Shown one piece after another: positions 48,901 to 61,600 of a stretch of DNA of 64,000 bases (positions within the stretch are counted from its first letter, which is position 1; the number at the start of each line of letters is the position of its first letter). A program made the translations under genes and the position numbers. The notes below the pieces were generated by a model. That model saw nothing but the letters and a program-made list of their open reading frames with translations, had not been told where the DNA came from and searched no databases. The stretch is from Morella rubra. Lineage: Eukaryota; Streptophyta; Magnoliopsida; Fagales; Myricaceae. The stretch spans positions 62,001-126,000 of the forward strand of contig RXIC02000090.1 in the NCBI GenBank assembly GCA_003952965.2, in the 5' to 3' direction.

Positions 48901-51900
48901 CAGGGTGAGAGAGAGAGTGAGACAGAGTAAGAGGAGCCAAAAGGTCAGAGAAAGTACAAAAAGAAAATAACAGTTATCTTGATTAAGGAAGACAACAAGG
49001 TTCACAAACCTGTTGCCCAAATTCAAGTTCACCAACCGACTGAACCAGCTCAGCAAGCCAGAAAACATCAGAATATGGATTTCCATTGTTGTCATTATAC
49101 TGCCAGACAGTGAACCAATATTAAACCAGGTGAAGCAAAGAGCATAGTGAAGATTTAAGGGGATGAAAAGCGATAATGTGTACAACAAATGAAAATCGAA
49201 TGCCAATGACAATGGCCATCTACCAATCAATCTTCCTGGTAACCAGTCCTTTTGTATAATTTAAATTAAATCAGGAACCAAATCAGAGCTCCCCTGGTCC
49301 CAAAAGTTTGGCTTATCCAAGAAACCCCGATGGGGCGTCAGTGAACAAAGTGGAGTTTTCCAGGTACACAAATCCTTCCAAAAATGAGGTTTAGATATGG
49401 AACAGATAGTGGTAAGAGGAGCTACAAAGGGTGCAGTATCAAGAGATAACAAAGGGCATGAAAAAGTCTGGAAGAGCCAGGAAACAAGGTCGAATAGTGT
49501 ACCAATCGTAGGTGGTTGAGGCATGGAAGCAACAGGGATGAAGAAGTAAGGGGCATTGGAAACGAGCGGAAGTAGGAAAAGATGCAAGGAGACAGAAGCA
49601 CACCAAAGAAATTGCCAACCTGAGAAATCCACCGAGGCATACAAGAAATCAATTCTCTCAAAAAAGTAAATTGATGGAGCCTCTGGAATTGGACAAGCAA
49701 TGTCACTGGAAAGCCACAGTTCTAATGAAATATCACGCTTATTAGTAGCTCAAGACATTGGAATTGAAGAGGAGCTTTATTAGTTATAATCTGGCTATCC
49801 AACCTAAGTGTGAGGTTTCCGAAATTGACCTCAACACTTTTCTATCACATGAAATGGAAAATTTGCCACTGGACTTCTTCAGGTAAAGACACCTCCCATT
49901 GTTGTGATTCTGATTCCTTACCCTAGTATCTTGTTGTACCATTCAAGCTTCATTGCTTAAAGAAAACTAATGTCATAATACCCACCAACTGCCAACAGCA
50001 GGTACACTTCACTGTGCACTGAATTACGTGTGTTTTTCAGGGAATATTTTGATATTAAGGACATTCGGGTAATCCTTATGTTATTGAGATATACCGTAAA
50101 CAATATGCTAACAGGAGGAGCACCCTAATTCTCCTCATCTCTGACAGATTTTCTGCTTTGTCTTTTTCCATTTTTTCTTCGCTGTGTCTCGCCATTACCT
50201 TGTCAACTTATTACGAGTCACGTTAAACACGTCGTATCCAAGAGAACAAGTACCTTCAAAAGTTGTAAAACAAACTCAACAGCTTCTCTTGGACTTTTCT
50301 TGTCCGCTGCTCTGACCATAGCTACAGCATGAGGGATGGCCTGAAAGAACACGGGAAAAAATAAACAGGACTTTGCCAGGTGGTTATGGATTCCTAAAAT
50401 ATCTGTATCAAACCAGATGAAATACCAACCAGGGAAAAAGCCAAAAAAAAAAAAAAAAAAAAGAAGAAAGAATTTTGCTAGTTGCAATGAATTCCAAAAA
50501 CTTGGTAGCATAATATGGGGCAAAACAGAAATCACTGTGCCATCCAAAAGCAATTTTATTTTTAACAAATTCAAAGGGTGCATCAACGGCCTCTTTTTCT
50601 TTTTTAAGTTCAGTGAATGTGTGCAGCTTCAACAGAACATCTCTTTTATCTCTCCTATGCGACACTGATAACATGAACAGATTAAACATCTACCCTATAC
50701 AGTTGTATTTAACAAAGTTTATAGGTTAAGCACAATCTTTAGGTGTGCCAAATTTAACTTGCACTCATCAACTGTTCTGTTTATTTTAACCGCGAAGGTG
50801 ATAAAAGAAGATAACTGCACCTAAAAATTACAAGAAATAACAAACAACAATGAGAACAGCAAGGTAAACAGCCTTAATCACCTTAATTGGCTTAATCATC
50901 TGGAGAAAAAGTGAAACTCTAACACAGAAGTAATCACTAAATTTCAATCATAAACGCACAAGGACTGTTTCAAGCTACCACTGCCAGCCAAGCCCCGATA
51001 ATTGGCAAATTAGAACATAAGTTTTACTTCCAAAAGTAGCCCCTCTCGAGTTTGGCAAATCAAGCATGCAAGTTAGCTAATGAATTTAGAAATGGCAAAA
51101 CCTGTACACACCTAACCTGGCAGTTAGTGATACTGAACATATTGCATTTAAAACTGCTGCCGATAACTTAAGTTACTGCCCTTGGTAGACCACAAAACTA
51201 GTGCAGCCAGTTCTTGGTAGCTGTAGCCGTATGGATGAGACAGCCAATTCCCAAATGGACAATTCCATAACAAACAAAAAGATCACTTGATCTCTAAGTA
51301 CTCGCATGTTTCCCATTTCCAAGCCCTAACTAACTAACTAAATGTAATGCAGAACTAATGTTTTTCAAGGACAAAATAAAAATTCCTACATTTGATGCAC
51401 AGTCAGGGACCAAAAGGTATTTCGAAATTAATAGATTATAAGAAGCCTTTGAAACCAAATAAAATTGCCAATTCATTGATGTGTTCAAAGGGAAAATTAA
51501 AAATTACAGCCTAGGTTTTTATGAGATTTTAAAAAACAGAATCCGGGTTTCTAGAGTTGACAAATCATTGCTTGGGTTTACGACATGCTTGAAAATTATT
51601 CTCTCTATCTCATTTCCGTCCAGATTTCTAAAATAATTGATGATGTCACCCATCAAGTATCAATATATGGTTATGTGGCATGCCACATATCTTAAAAATA
51701 AATAAAAATTATAATATCTTTTTACGATTTAATATTTTGTATTCAATTTATAACTTTTGTTAATTTTATTTTTTATTTAATTTCTTGTTATAATTATAAT
51801 TTGTATTTATTTTTAAGACACGTAACATGTCCCATGACCATATATTGACAAGTTACGTGCTACATCATCAATTTTGTTAGAAATCCAAACAAAAATGTAA

Positions 51901-52320
51901 TAGAGGGAGTGATTTTCAAGAGTGACCTAAACCAAATAAGTGATTTGTCAATTCTAGAAGCCCAAACATGTTTTTAAAAAGCCACAACAACCCAGGTAGT
52001 GATTTTTAAATTTTCCTCGTTCAAAACCATAAAACATTAGCACAAAATCAAATGATGCAACCACTTAACATCGCGTATAACTTTACATATCCTACCTCAG
52101 TGCATTACCTCAAGGACAAAGTACTCAGGAAAATCATGAAAGTCATTTGGCCTGCCAAGATTAGTATAAAACAAAATCATTCAACATCATATTGTAAAAA
52201 TCAGCCCACCAAAATAATCCACATTTGTAAGGAATCATACTTGGGGAGTCCGATGTTGGCATCAAACCTTCTACTTTTATAAAACTTCACCAAATGAACC
52301 AAACCAGCCAAATCAGTTTC
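45904..52320 (-). CDS. TAF2: TFIID subunit 2 (TAF2), C-terminal exons, truncated at both ends
   Basis: Subunit of the general transcription factor TFIID; its M1-aminopeptidase-like and HEAT-repeat body helps contact core promoters. Nine minus-strand exons in phase: 52241-52320, 52109-52151, 50254-50340, 49010-49099, 47609-47667, 47430-47520, 47190-47355, 46797-46980, 45904-46554 (runs into the gap). About 483 codons with no stop. Landmarks remembered from plant TAF2: [90 protein letters not shown], then a Pro-rich stretch and [12 protein letters not shown]. The 5' part (about 800 residues, the aminopeptidase-like domain) is not found between 52,321 and the LAF3 exons, and the 3' end is lost in the gap. 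Called CDS because what is visible is clean. Confidence 0.9.
48339..48390. repeat. (TA)n(TG)n microsatellite in TAF2 intron
   Basis: Simple repeat TATATATATATATGTGTGTG followed by ATGTGTGTGCGCGCGC. Intronic. Confidence 0.9.
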
Positions 52321-52329
52321 CTGCTAGTC

Positions 52330-53010
52330 AAAGACAGAAAGCAGCAGAAGTCAAAATAAAAAATTGATTTTTGTTTCACAGTCAGCCTACAAATCAGTAG
52401 GCATTTGAATATGCAAGCAAGGATATAAAGAGAGAGAGAGAAGGAACACCAATTTCTCTTAAAGTAATCCAGTAATTTTGAGAACACAATAGGAGTCATG
52501 ATCTTAACCGAACCAACATTATGATCTGAGTTGATTTCGATTTATCATCTACAAAGAAATATATGAACCTCACAACTACTGAATTACAAGCTAGAGTTGG
52601 AGTTGCAAGTTTTGCTGTTTATTCAATCACAACTTCATTCTAGAGTCTAGATTAAATTATGGACAATCCCTACAATTACCTCATATTTTCCACTCACTAC
52701 TGGGGGTCGGTGTCATAAGTGATTTAAGTTCCCTCGATGAGTATTACCAATCTATTACATTTCCAAGATATATCCACACATTTCAAAACCCAGACAGTAG
52801 AACATAGATTCTCCAATTCTTCCACTCTCTCTAAAACCCTAATGTTTACTTGGAAACAGCGCCCCATTGTTGGGCCTTTCTCATATTGATTTCCTTTTCC
52901 TCTTTCCACTCTCCTTTTTGATGCACTTCCTCCTTCGCTACCATAGAGCCCCAATAGTCAATGTCACTATCAAAAGGACATGGCGAATGACGACCGTGAT
53001 GCCGTCATCT
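52330..53010. other. DNA upstream of the first visible TAF2 exon
   Basis: Searched on the minus strand for the preceding TAF2 exon (expected to end near an FWRVRIEAA-type motif); none recognised. AT-rich, no other gene seen. Confidence 0.45.
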
Positions 53011-53014
53011 TCGT

Positions 53015-53210
53015 GGAGTAGCTAGTGGTTATAGGTGGCATATCAGTGAATACAACTGCATGGTTGTCTGCCCTCTATTGGTAGTAATCATGGTTGCTCT
53101 CGATCTTTTGGTGTGGAGTATCTAGTGTTATAGGTGGCATATTGGTGAATACAGCTGCATGGATGTCAGCTCTCTATTGGTAGTAATCATAGTTGCTCGC
53201 AATCTTATGG
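53015..53210. repeat. Two-copy tandem repeat of about 100 bp
   Basis: TATAGGTGGCATATCAGTGA...TTGGTAGTAATCATGGTTGC is followed by TATAGGTGGCATATTGGTGA...TTGGTAGTAATCATAGTTGC, roughly 95-105 bases each with several differences. It directly abuts the hAT MITE. Confidence 0.7.
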
Positions 53211-53216
53211 TGTGGT

Positions 53217-53860
53217 TAGGGCTGTTCACAAAAATCCGATCCGAGTCGCCGACCTGGATCTGGCCTGTCTCGACTAGACCGGGTAGGATGGAATCGGATA
53301 CTGCATAAGGAAAAAATAGTGAATCAGGTCGGATTCGGATATCCAGGAAAGGCATTCAATTTATCCGACCTGACCCGACCAGATTCTCCTGGTTTAATGA
53401 AACACGCGTTTCATGTTTCAGTCCCCCCACCCCCATTCGCGATTTCAAATCTTCAGACTTCCAATGCCTCCACGCAGACGTGTTCTTGCCAATCTTCAAC
53501 TCGATCTCCTTCCTCTCTCTATCCATTGCATTCTTCTACATGTCCAGGGAAGAGTCCCTGCCATCTGATCTGAAACTCTCGATCTCCTTCCTTGTTCTTG
53601 CTGCCAATGTTGCTTTCCCCAGTGCCAGCAGCCCAACACTTGAACAAGTGGGTGTCTGAGCTCCTGTTTGCACTAAAAGAGGTGCGCAGCGCCTGGGGTG
53701 GCTCCGGTATGGGACACTGGCCCAACTCTGAATCCGCTTTGACTGACTGAGCCAGATATTAGTGCATTTCGGATCGGATTCGGAGGTAAAATTCGATATC
53801 CGAAAATTTCGGATTCAGATTGGTCCCTTTCGAATTCGAAATTTTCGGTGCACAACCCTA
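53217..53860. mobile_element. hAT-type MITE, 644 bp, perfect 8-bp target duplication
   Basis: Ends TAGGGCTGTTCACAAAAATC and (reverse) TAGGGTTGTGCACCGAAAAT are inverted repeats. Flanked by GGTGTGGT at 53209-53216 and 53861-53868. Sub-terminal CGGATTCGGAT and CGGACCTGA-type motifs repeat. Small open frames inside have no family resemblance. Non-autonomous. Confidence 0.8.
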
Positions 53861-53868
53861 GGTGTGGT

Positions 53869-55604
53869 AGTTGTTGATGATATGGGTCAACTTCATTGCG
53901 TAATCCCTAAATCCTAAATGGAGAGGGAAAAGGAGAACAAATGAGAAATGAATGTAGAAAAGTCACATCCAATTTTAATCCCTCTAAGGAATTTCAAAAA
54001 TAACATTAACTAGTCCTTCGAGATCTAGTATAGTGATTGCCATCTCATGTGGGCCTTACAGATGATATAATTGAATTTAGTTAAGGGGAGAGATTATAAT
54101 CACCCAAAAAATCAAACAGTGAATGAATGAGAAAAAATGGTATTAGAGTCATATTACATATTTGATCCGTACTAGATGAAACTAAACCTTATAATGTCTT
54201 CGGGAGCTTCAAACGCAACTTTGACCACTCAGAAGGTTGATGCAATGGTTTGCACTTCCTTGGAGACATTGGCTAGTAATTGTGGTTCGAGTTCTTTTGA
54301 TGAATTTGATTATTTTGTGACATTTGTAAATCATCATTCTCACATGACATTGTAGCAAAGCACAATCAGAATCAGAGATAATTTCCATGCTTCAAATGTT
54401 TTGCAATGAGATTGAAACCTTACTTTAATGAAGAACTCGGGTTTAGGGCACAAACAATGCAAGAGAATATGCACTCATTGCCTTTTGCTACTTAGTAAGA
54501 AGACATTGACTATCTATTCCCATGTGCTCGTACCCCACAACAGAGCAATCATGGTCGACACAAAAATAGTAACTGTCGGATGTGGCTTGAACCCTTTCTT
54601 TGCATGCATGTTCCCAAATGGCTCTAGAGGAATGTTGTCCAAACTCCTTGTCACTTTGTTTATAAAAGAATGCCATTCTTAGTTCTAAATAGTACACTTC
54701 CTTACCCTGTTCTGGAGGTTTCTCCTATGTTCACAACCTTGGTCACATGTTATCGATGGAAGCATGCAGAGATGCGGAAATTGTGTTACTGGAACATAAG
54801 GTAAGATTTCTATCGAGTGTGATAAATGGTGATGAACAAGTGAGTTGAAAGATGAGGAAAACAGCACGAATTGGCTGAGAAACCAAATAAATTCAAAACA
54901 AACATAAAATGCACGTCAAATGAAAAGACCATTTGGAATATGTTTAACAATTTGCCATATAAAGCTCCCTGTGATAAATTTTTGTTCCGATATCAGTGAT
55001 GAAAGCTTGGGATATTACTCTAGCTGGCATTTCCTAGAGCTTAATTGAGGCTGCATAGCCCGGATGGAGGTCAGGGTGATTTGCATCAGAAATCTGCGAC
55101 TTAATTGTCTGGAGTTCATTTAGAGTCTGAACAATTAAAGAGCATTTGGTGAAGGTTCATAGGGAAAATCTTGTAGAGGGAAAAGTATGCAGCATAAGTC
55201 ATTTTGTTCAGTGGGTAGCTTAGACACCATTCTAGCACCACCACCACCAGCAGATTGTCACCACCATCAATGCCTCCATTATTATCACGAGATTCGGCTC
55301 ACACCCACCTGTACTGTTCTGATTACAAAAATGTTCTACTTATAGTTCAAATCAAGAGTTTGCCCAGATGCCAGATCACGAGATCAACATATGGCCTCAG
55401 GCCCTCAAGGGTCACTTTGTTTTGTTCTTTTCTTTTCTCCTCTCAGTAAGGTCAACATTGACAAACTGCCGAGGCTATCCAAAGAGGTAGAGACACTAGT
55501 TGATGTGATTTTGAACATACGTGTAACAAGACCTGTTTTATAGCACTGTATCTCAAGAGGAAGATGAAAACATCTGAAGGAGCAAATATTACAATATTGC
55601 TTAC
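53869..55604. other. Region where TAF2 5' exons and the last LAF3 exon should lie
   Basis: About 1.7 kb without a recognised gene. On the plus strand 54,190-54,360 reads as a short open stretch (MSSGASNATLTTQKVDAMV) after a TATTAGAGTC sequence, possibly a retroelement gag scrap. On the minus strand, an acceptor TTGTTCAG is followed (about 55,030-55,135) by an open segment TLNELQTIKSQISDANHPD ... AASIKL and a TAG, which looks like a terminal exon of an unknown gene. It does not resemble the LAF3 C-terminus as I remember it. Confidence 0.4.
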
Positions 55605-58600
55605 CCCTTTAATGCATCATCTAATGTAAGGCATTCTGATGGAATCCAAGCATCATTCCAAGCAGGTGGTATTCTCTTCATAGCTGTCCGAATACCACCT
55701 AAAGGATTAATGTCTGCAACCTGAAACAACAGCAGTGACCTAAAATTCTGCATGTGTATCACACATAACTAGCTAACTCAATATATGTCATAGTTTATTA
55801 AGCATAATATACAAGGAAAAGAAACATTGATCGAGGGTCTTAATACTTACAGGCCAGTCAGAACCAAATGCCAACTGCGCATTGCTAGCTAAGAGTGACC
55901 GAAATAGATAAGATCCCTTTTGGGCCCTGTCCGTCCCAAGTTTTTTTGCAGCAGAATCAGCATCATATAACAAGTGCTCTGGCTGTTCAAAATGGGAATC
56001 GTGAAATAATATTCAAATGGAATAAATCTCATTGATATGGATATCTGTAGTATTGTATTCAGAAATTATCTATTAGGTTAAATCTCTCCACTTTGGGCTA
56101 AAAGAATACACGATGAAGCAAGAAAAAAGCAGAAAGGTCCACTCAAGAAAATTTTCATCCGCATACTGGAAGACTGCAAACACTTAAAAACAAACAGTCC
56201 ATCGTACAATAGGGGGGAATGACATATCTTCGTGCAATGAATTATACATTGATATATGTGTCCCTCTTTACATTTCCTTTACCAAACAAGTAAGGATTGA
56301 TGCCAAGCCTCCAAAATCTAACCTAGCCTCTTGTTTCTCTCTATTTCGTATCTCTAGTCTTCTATAGATTTGCAAGGTGCGTGGATGCACTTTAAACTGT
56401 TTCAATAATTGTCACAGAGCCAAACTTAATTGGCGTAGTAAGTAAAAGGAGGAACTATACATCCCAATAACGACACTCAGGAGATTTACAAAACAATAGG
56501 TAATTAGCCAATCTGCACGAAGACAGCTAAAGCATTTTGCAGTAGAAGATATAAACAACAGAAAGCTCTTTATAGTGGACACAAGAAACCTGTACTGAAG
56601 CAATAATCCCTTGTCGACCAAATCGGGCAGCAGCCCCAGGTGCCAAATGCTGCGCATGCTCTATCTGATAGCATTATTTCAGTTGTGAAAAAGAAAGGGG
56701 AAAACTCATTCTCAGAAGGACCCATCTCCATGTCAAACTTCGTAACATAATACATGTAACATCATTGATCATTTTCATGTCTCAGATACAAAACTTACCC
56801 TAAATCTTCTATCCCTCATTCCATTTGTGGAAACAACAGAGTCATACATATCTAGGATCAAGTCGTTTGCTCTATCACCTATAGCATGAATAGCAACCTG
56901 AAAAGAACTAAAGGTGAAGCCGATTACTACTAACAGATATATAGTGGCAATTGCAAGACAAGGAAACACCTGAAGGCCCGATTTATCTGATGACAGAGTC
57001 ATGTTGGAAAGACTTTTGATTTCTGTCACTTCTAGGCCATAATTCTGAGGATCGTCGACATATGGCTATATAATAGAAAAACACATATGTAAGAAATTAG
57101 CTTAATTTGATAAATTAACTTCATAAATGGATAGATGACAAAAAGATCCAAAATCGTATCTAACACAGATGAAGCATCAGTTACAGGATTTTTGTCTTCT
57201 TTTGTTTGTTTTGATTTTTCTTTTTTCTTTTTGTCGTTTTTCTCTTCTTTTCTTTGTGACAAGTATAAGTTGTTGAGTGCAGATGGGCTTAGCCAGGAAG
57301 CACTCTTATTTGGGTGATCTTGATTATAGGGTTTAGACTTGACATCCAGGTCAACTAGGTAAGCCATGCTCTATCTCTTTTAAGTTTTGGCTCTTCAAGT
57401 GAAATAATTGATGCAACTCAATAAATGAAAAGGTCAACGAATGCTAAGACATCTTTTCTCACCTCATAGAACAGTGCACTGTTAGAACCCAAAGACCCAT
57501 CAGCAAAAGCTTTTACACCACCCAAGTAGATCCACTGGCTTAAGGCACGACCCATTTTTCCAGTTAGATCCTGCCATGGAATTCCAAAACTTAATGAGCA
57601 ACAGGAGAAATACATAAATTTTAAACATCCACTGAAAGTAAAAATTAGATTAGAAAGATATATATGGAAAAGAAACACAGTAAAAGTGCAACAGAATCAC
57701 GTTGCTTGTGGACAAAATAAGACTTTACTCTTCATTTAGATCCCACTGAACAAAAAACCAAGCAGAATTTTCAAACTTTAAAAAACAGAAGAAGCACCAA
57801 TGAACCTTTTGAAAGGATATAAAACACTGAAACGCAATAAAAATGTACAAAATTCTGAGACATTTCTCTCTATAGCTCATACATCCAATGCCAAATAGGT
57901 AAAATCTTCCAACAGAAGAGCCACTTTGACACCCAGGGAAGCAACAATCTCAGTGATTACTAACTTGCAATTATCCACAACCATGTGAAGTAATGTGGCG
58001 TAAACACAGCCAGACTTGCTTTTTGACACTATTCCTGAATCCAAAAAATTGACAGATACTGAATCAGTGATCACTCGATTTCACCATCAGCTCCTAAATT
58101 GAATCTCCAGTTGAGTTATCCAACAATTTCAAGCAAAAAACAACACCACTATTTGTCACCTAATGCAAGAATATCATAGAAGAAAAAAGTATTTAGCAAT
58201 GAATCACTATTTCCAACAGCAACGAAAAGAAAGTCATACCAGTAAACGTGGCCATGTTTCCATCGGAAAAAATAGGCAAACCCTGATCATCATCTTCCCA
58301 GAAATATCAGCCCATTGATACACATCTGTAGAAATCACAAAAAAGAAAAGCATTATCATCATGCTATAGTATTGCATCTGAAACAGGCACGAACATATTC
58401 ATGGTATACAATGCTTTGACCACCTTACAACTTGTGCAATCATACACTAAGAATAGGGAATGAGCAACACCAGAGAGTTGGTGCCTTCTCAATGTGTGGA
58501 AAGCACAATATTTCTCCTCACAAAGATACAAATATCTTGATATCAGGAAATGAAATCCAACAATCAATTACCAGGAGGATTTTAATCTCCCATGAATTTT

Positions 58601-61600
58601 AGTATCCTAGATAGCTCTTTTTTCCCATTGCACTTAGATGTTGAAACCGTTTATTTTCTTTGCACCTGAACAGATATATTGGTGCATTCTGCATCTTTAT
58701 TCAAAGAAATCCACTTCACACTAATGCACAACAATCTCAGTAATTTTCATGCGAAATACAATGTCATAAAGAGATTTTAACTGAGAGACCTGAAAAATCT
58801 TCCCAGGAAAGCTCTGCTGATGCCCCAGGAAAATATCTCCCAAAATCAACAACTGTTGTCACACCCCTCATCAAGGCAAGATTGCTGGCTCTATGCAAAG
58901 CTTCCCTCCTTCGATTTACTGAGTCCTTTGGAATCCAAGGTAGTAGAAGTTTCATTGCAGAATCAATCAACAATCCAGTAGGTTCTGCATGAGGATTAAA
59001 GTGCAACATAAGTCATTAATTGTAGCAGCACTAACTTGTGCATGCCAGCAGGGTTGGCCATACCGTTTTTTTTTTTTGATAAGTAAGTAAATTTATTAAG
59101 AAAAAAGAAAGGAGAAAGAGCAGTACAAAGATTGTACTGACAGAAATCAAAGCATACAAACAAAGAAACTAACAAAATCCTGAAAATCTAGAAAAGGGCC
59201 TGCTAACATAGCATTAGCCCAATAAAAAAAGGGTAACCAACACACCACCCTGCAAAATTTCCAAAGACACAGCAGAATCCTCAAAACATCTCCTATTACG
59301 TTCCTTCCAAAGAGTCCACCAAATGCATGAAGGGATCATCATCCAAATAGCCTTAGCTAGAACATCTTAAACGTCCTCCCCCAACAAAGCAAAACATCCT
59401 CAACCATCGCCGGCATAACCCAAGGAAAATTCAGCATACTAAAGACATGCGTCCACAAACCTCTTGCCACCGGACCATACTGTTATAACATCTACCTCAA
59501 TTATTTCAACAACCCTAGGGATGCAGACAGAAGTGAGATCAGACAAGGACATACTTTAATTGCCATCAACATTTTTTTGATAAATAACCAATCTTATTAG
59601 AAAAAGCGAAAACAGTACAAGGATCTATACTGAGAACGCTTACTCTAAACAAGCAACAAACTACGAAAATCAACAGAATCAACAAAAGGGCATCCAAGCA
59701 CCGCATTAACCCAACTAAAAAGAGAAAGAAACACAAATCCTTGCAACTTCTCCAAAGACATGGAACAAGCATCAAAACATCTACTATTCCGCTCCCTCCA
59801 AAGACACCACCATATGCAAGAAGGAATCATTCTCCAAATAGCTTTGGCAATCGGACTTAAGAACCTCCTATTCCAACTCCACAACACTCCCTCACCTTCT
59901 CGGGCATCACCCAATGAAAATTCAAAAGGAAACAAAAGGAAAACCTGTTCAGGATTCTGAAACTAGAAAAACTCGAAAGAGTCATTTTGAGAACTAGAGA
60001 AGGCAAAGGCAATATGATTGATAACATAGGCGAGACAGTTACAATAACCTTATTCTTCTAGGAAAACAAAATCCTTAAAACCACATAACATTCAATCAAC
60101 CTTGATTAGACTAATCCCTACATAATAAAAGCGAAAGAAAGAAAGAAAGAGACTCAAACCCCTTTAAGTAACATCAAATAGACTTGAGCGGTACTGTACT
60201 ATGTGAATAGTCTCACTACAGTGCTTCCCCCCCCCCCCCGCGGGGGGCGGCGGGCACGGGGGCGCAGAGGTCAATCTTGTCCTAACAAAGTGCATTTTTC
60301 TGATAACACCTTTTTTCTTTTCAAAAGAAATAGAAGTGATTCAGCAAGAATATTCATCAGGAATATGAATATGCGTCAAACACAGCAAAGGAAGGCCAGA
60401 TTCTTCCAAACTGGATATGGAAGAGACAACTTGAGATTGAAACCAACATATAAGTCTGATAAGACTGGATGGTTTAAGCAGTTAGAAGCTTAGAAGCACC
60501 TCAAGAAAAATAAATCACATTTGCCTTTACCTCCACTAGAAGTTCTCATAATAGTTCCTCCTTCAGGATTTTCTTGTAGATTACCGATTCCAGACAATTT
60601 CAGGGCCACTGAATTAGCCAAGCCCATATGACCATCCATCCTTGACAACCAAACCTGTGTATAAAGATACTTATGAACGTGCACACCATATCGATTATCA
60701 ACATTTATCCCAGATGCCAGAATCAAGGAAGTCATCACTTACAGGATTGTAAGGTGTGATATCATCAATCCAAGAAGCCACTGGCAATTCTCCTCCCCAA
60801 AGATTGTTGTTCCATCCACCACCCAAAATCCAGGAACCTTCTTGTGCATCTGAAGATTTTTGTTCCAACATTAACATCTGAAAAGATGCATAAGCTTTGT
60901 AATGCCTAAGGAAAAAAAAAAAATTGAGACAAGAAGAACCCGAAGTGGAAAGTTGTTTATGCTTTTCCCTCAGATGACCTTACTTTCTCCTTCAATTTCC
61001 TATTTGATTCATACAAACAAAAAACTCCAGCATTGATATTTACCTGACTGAACTGATTTTAAGATTTTTGGGATGACAAGACTGCAACGGTCTTTAAATG
61101 TTGGACTGTCTCAACTCTTTGAACAAAAGAGAAACCAGTTTCAACATGGAGTACAAAAGCTAGTTGTGCTAAAGTAACTGATCCAGCTAGTGCTCAGTCA
61201 TGCAGATTAAAAGCGCTGGATGAGATTAAACAGAAATGGGTATTTATCAGGTATAAAAACAAAAAAAAAAGTTATAGATTCAGAACCAACACAATTAGGT
61301 TCATGCTGCAAGTAACTAAAGTCAGGAATGAAACTTCAGAAGAGGAGTCACTCAATTTCTATGAAGATTAGGAAACGAAAGACAAGTTATCCAAGTTAGA
61401 AGCTCTGAAGTGGGCGGGGAACACTGAAAATAATCTAGAAAGCTAATTGCAAAAAAGGCACAGATAACACACGTTTGACTAGTAAAATCTGCTACAGTAA
61501 GTTTTATGTTGCCTGTATTTTGAGAAAGAATGCATGGACCATGAAGAGAACAGCAAACAGAATATTAAATAACAGATCAACAATTGTTCAGAATATAAAC

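Noticed and set aside
49261-49706. Long minus-strand open frames in a TAF2 intron (127 and 94 codons)
   Set aside because: They overlap each other in different frames, have unusual leucine/serine/phenylalanine-rich composition and no match to TAF2 or a known family; treated as chance.
50408-50689. Open frame upstream of the AIPHAV exon as a possible TAF2 exon
   Set aside because: The true preceding exons were found at 52,109-52,151 and 52,241-52,320 with matching phase, so this is intron.
54428-54697. Open frames on both strands near 54.5 kb
   Set aside because: No recognisable family on either strand; possibly transposon scraps.
60203-60493. Open frame through the C/G-rich tract
   Set aside because: Created by low-complexity sequence within LAF3 intron 5.
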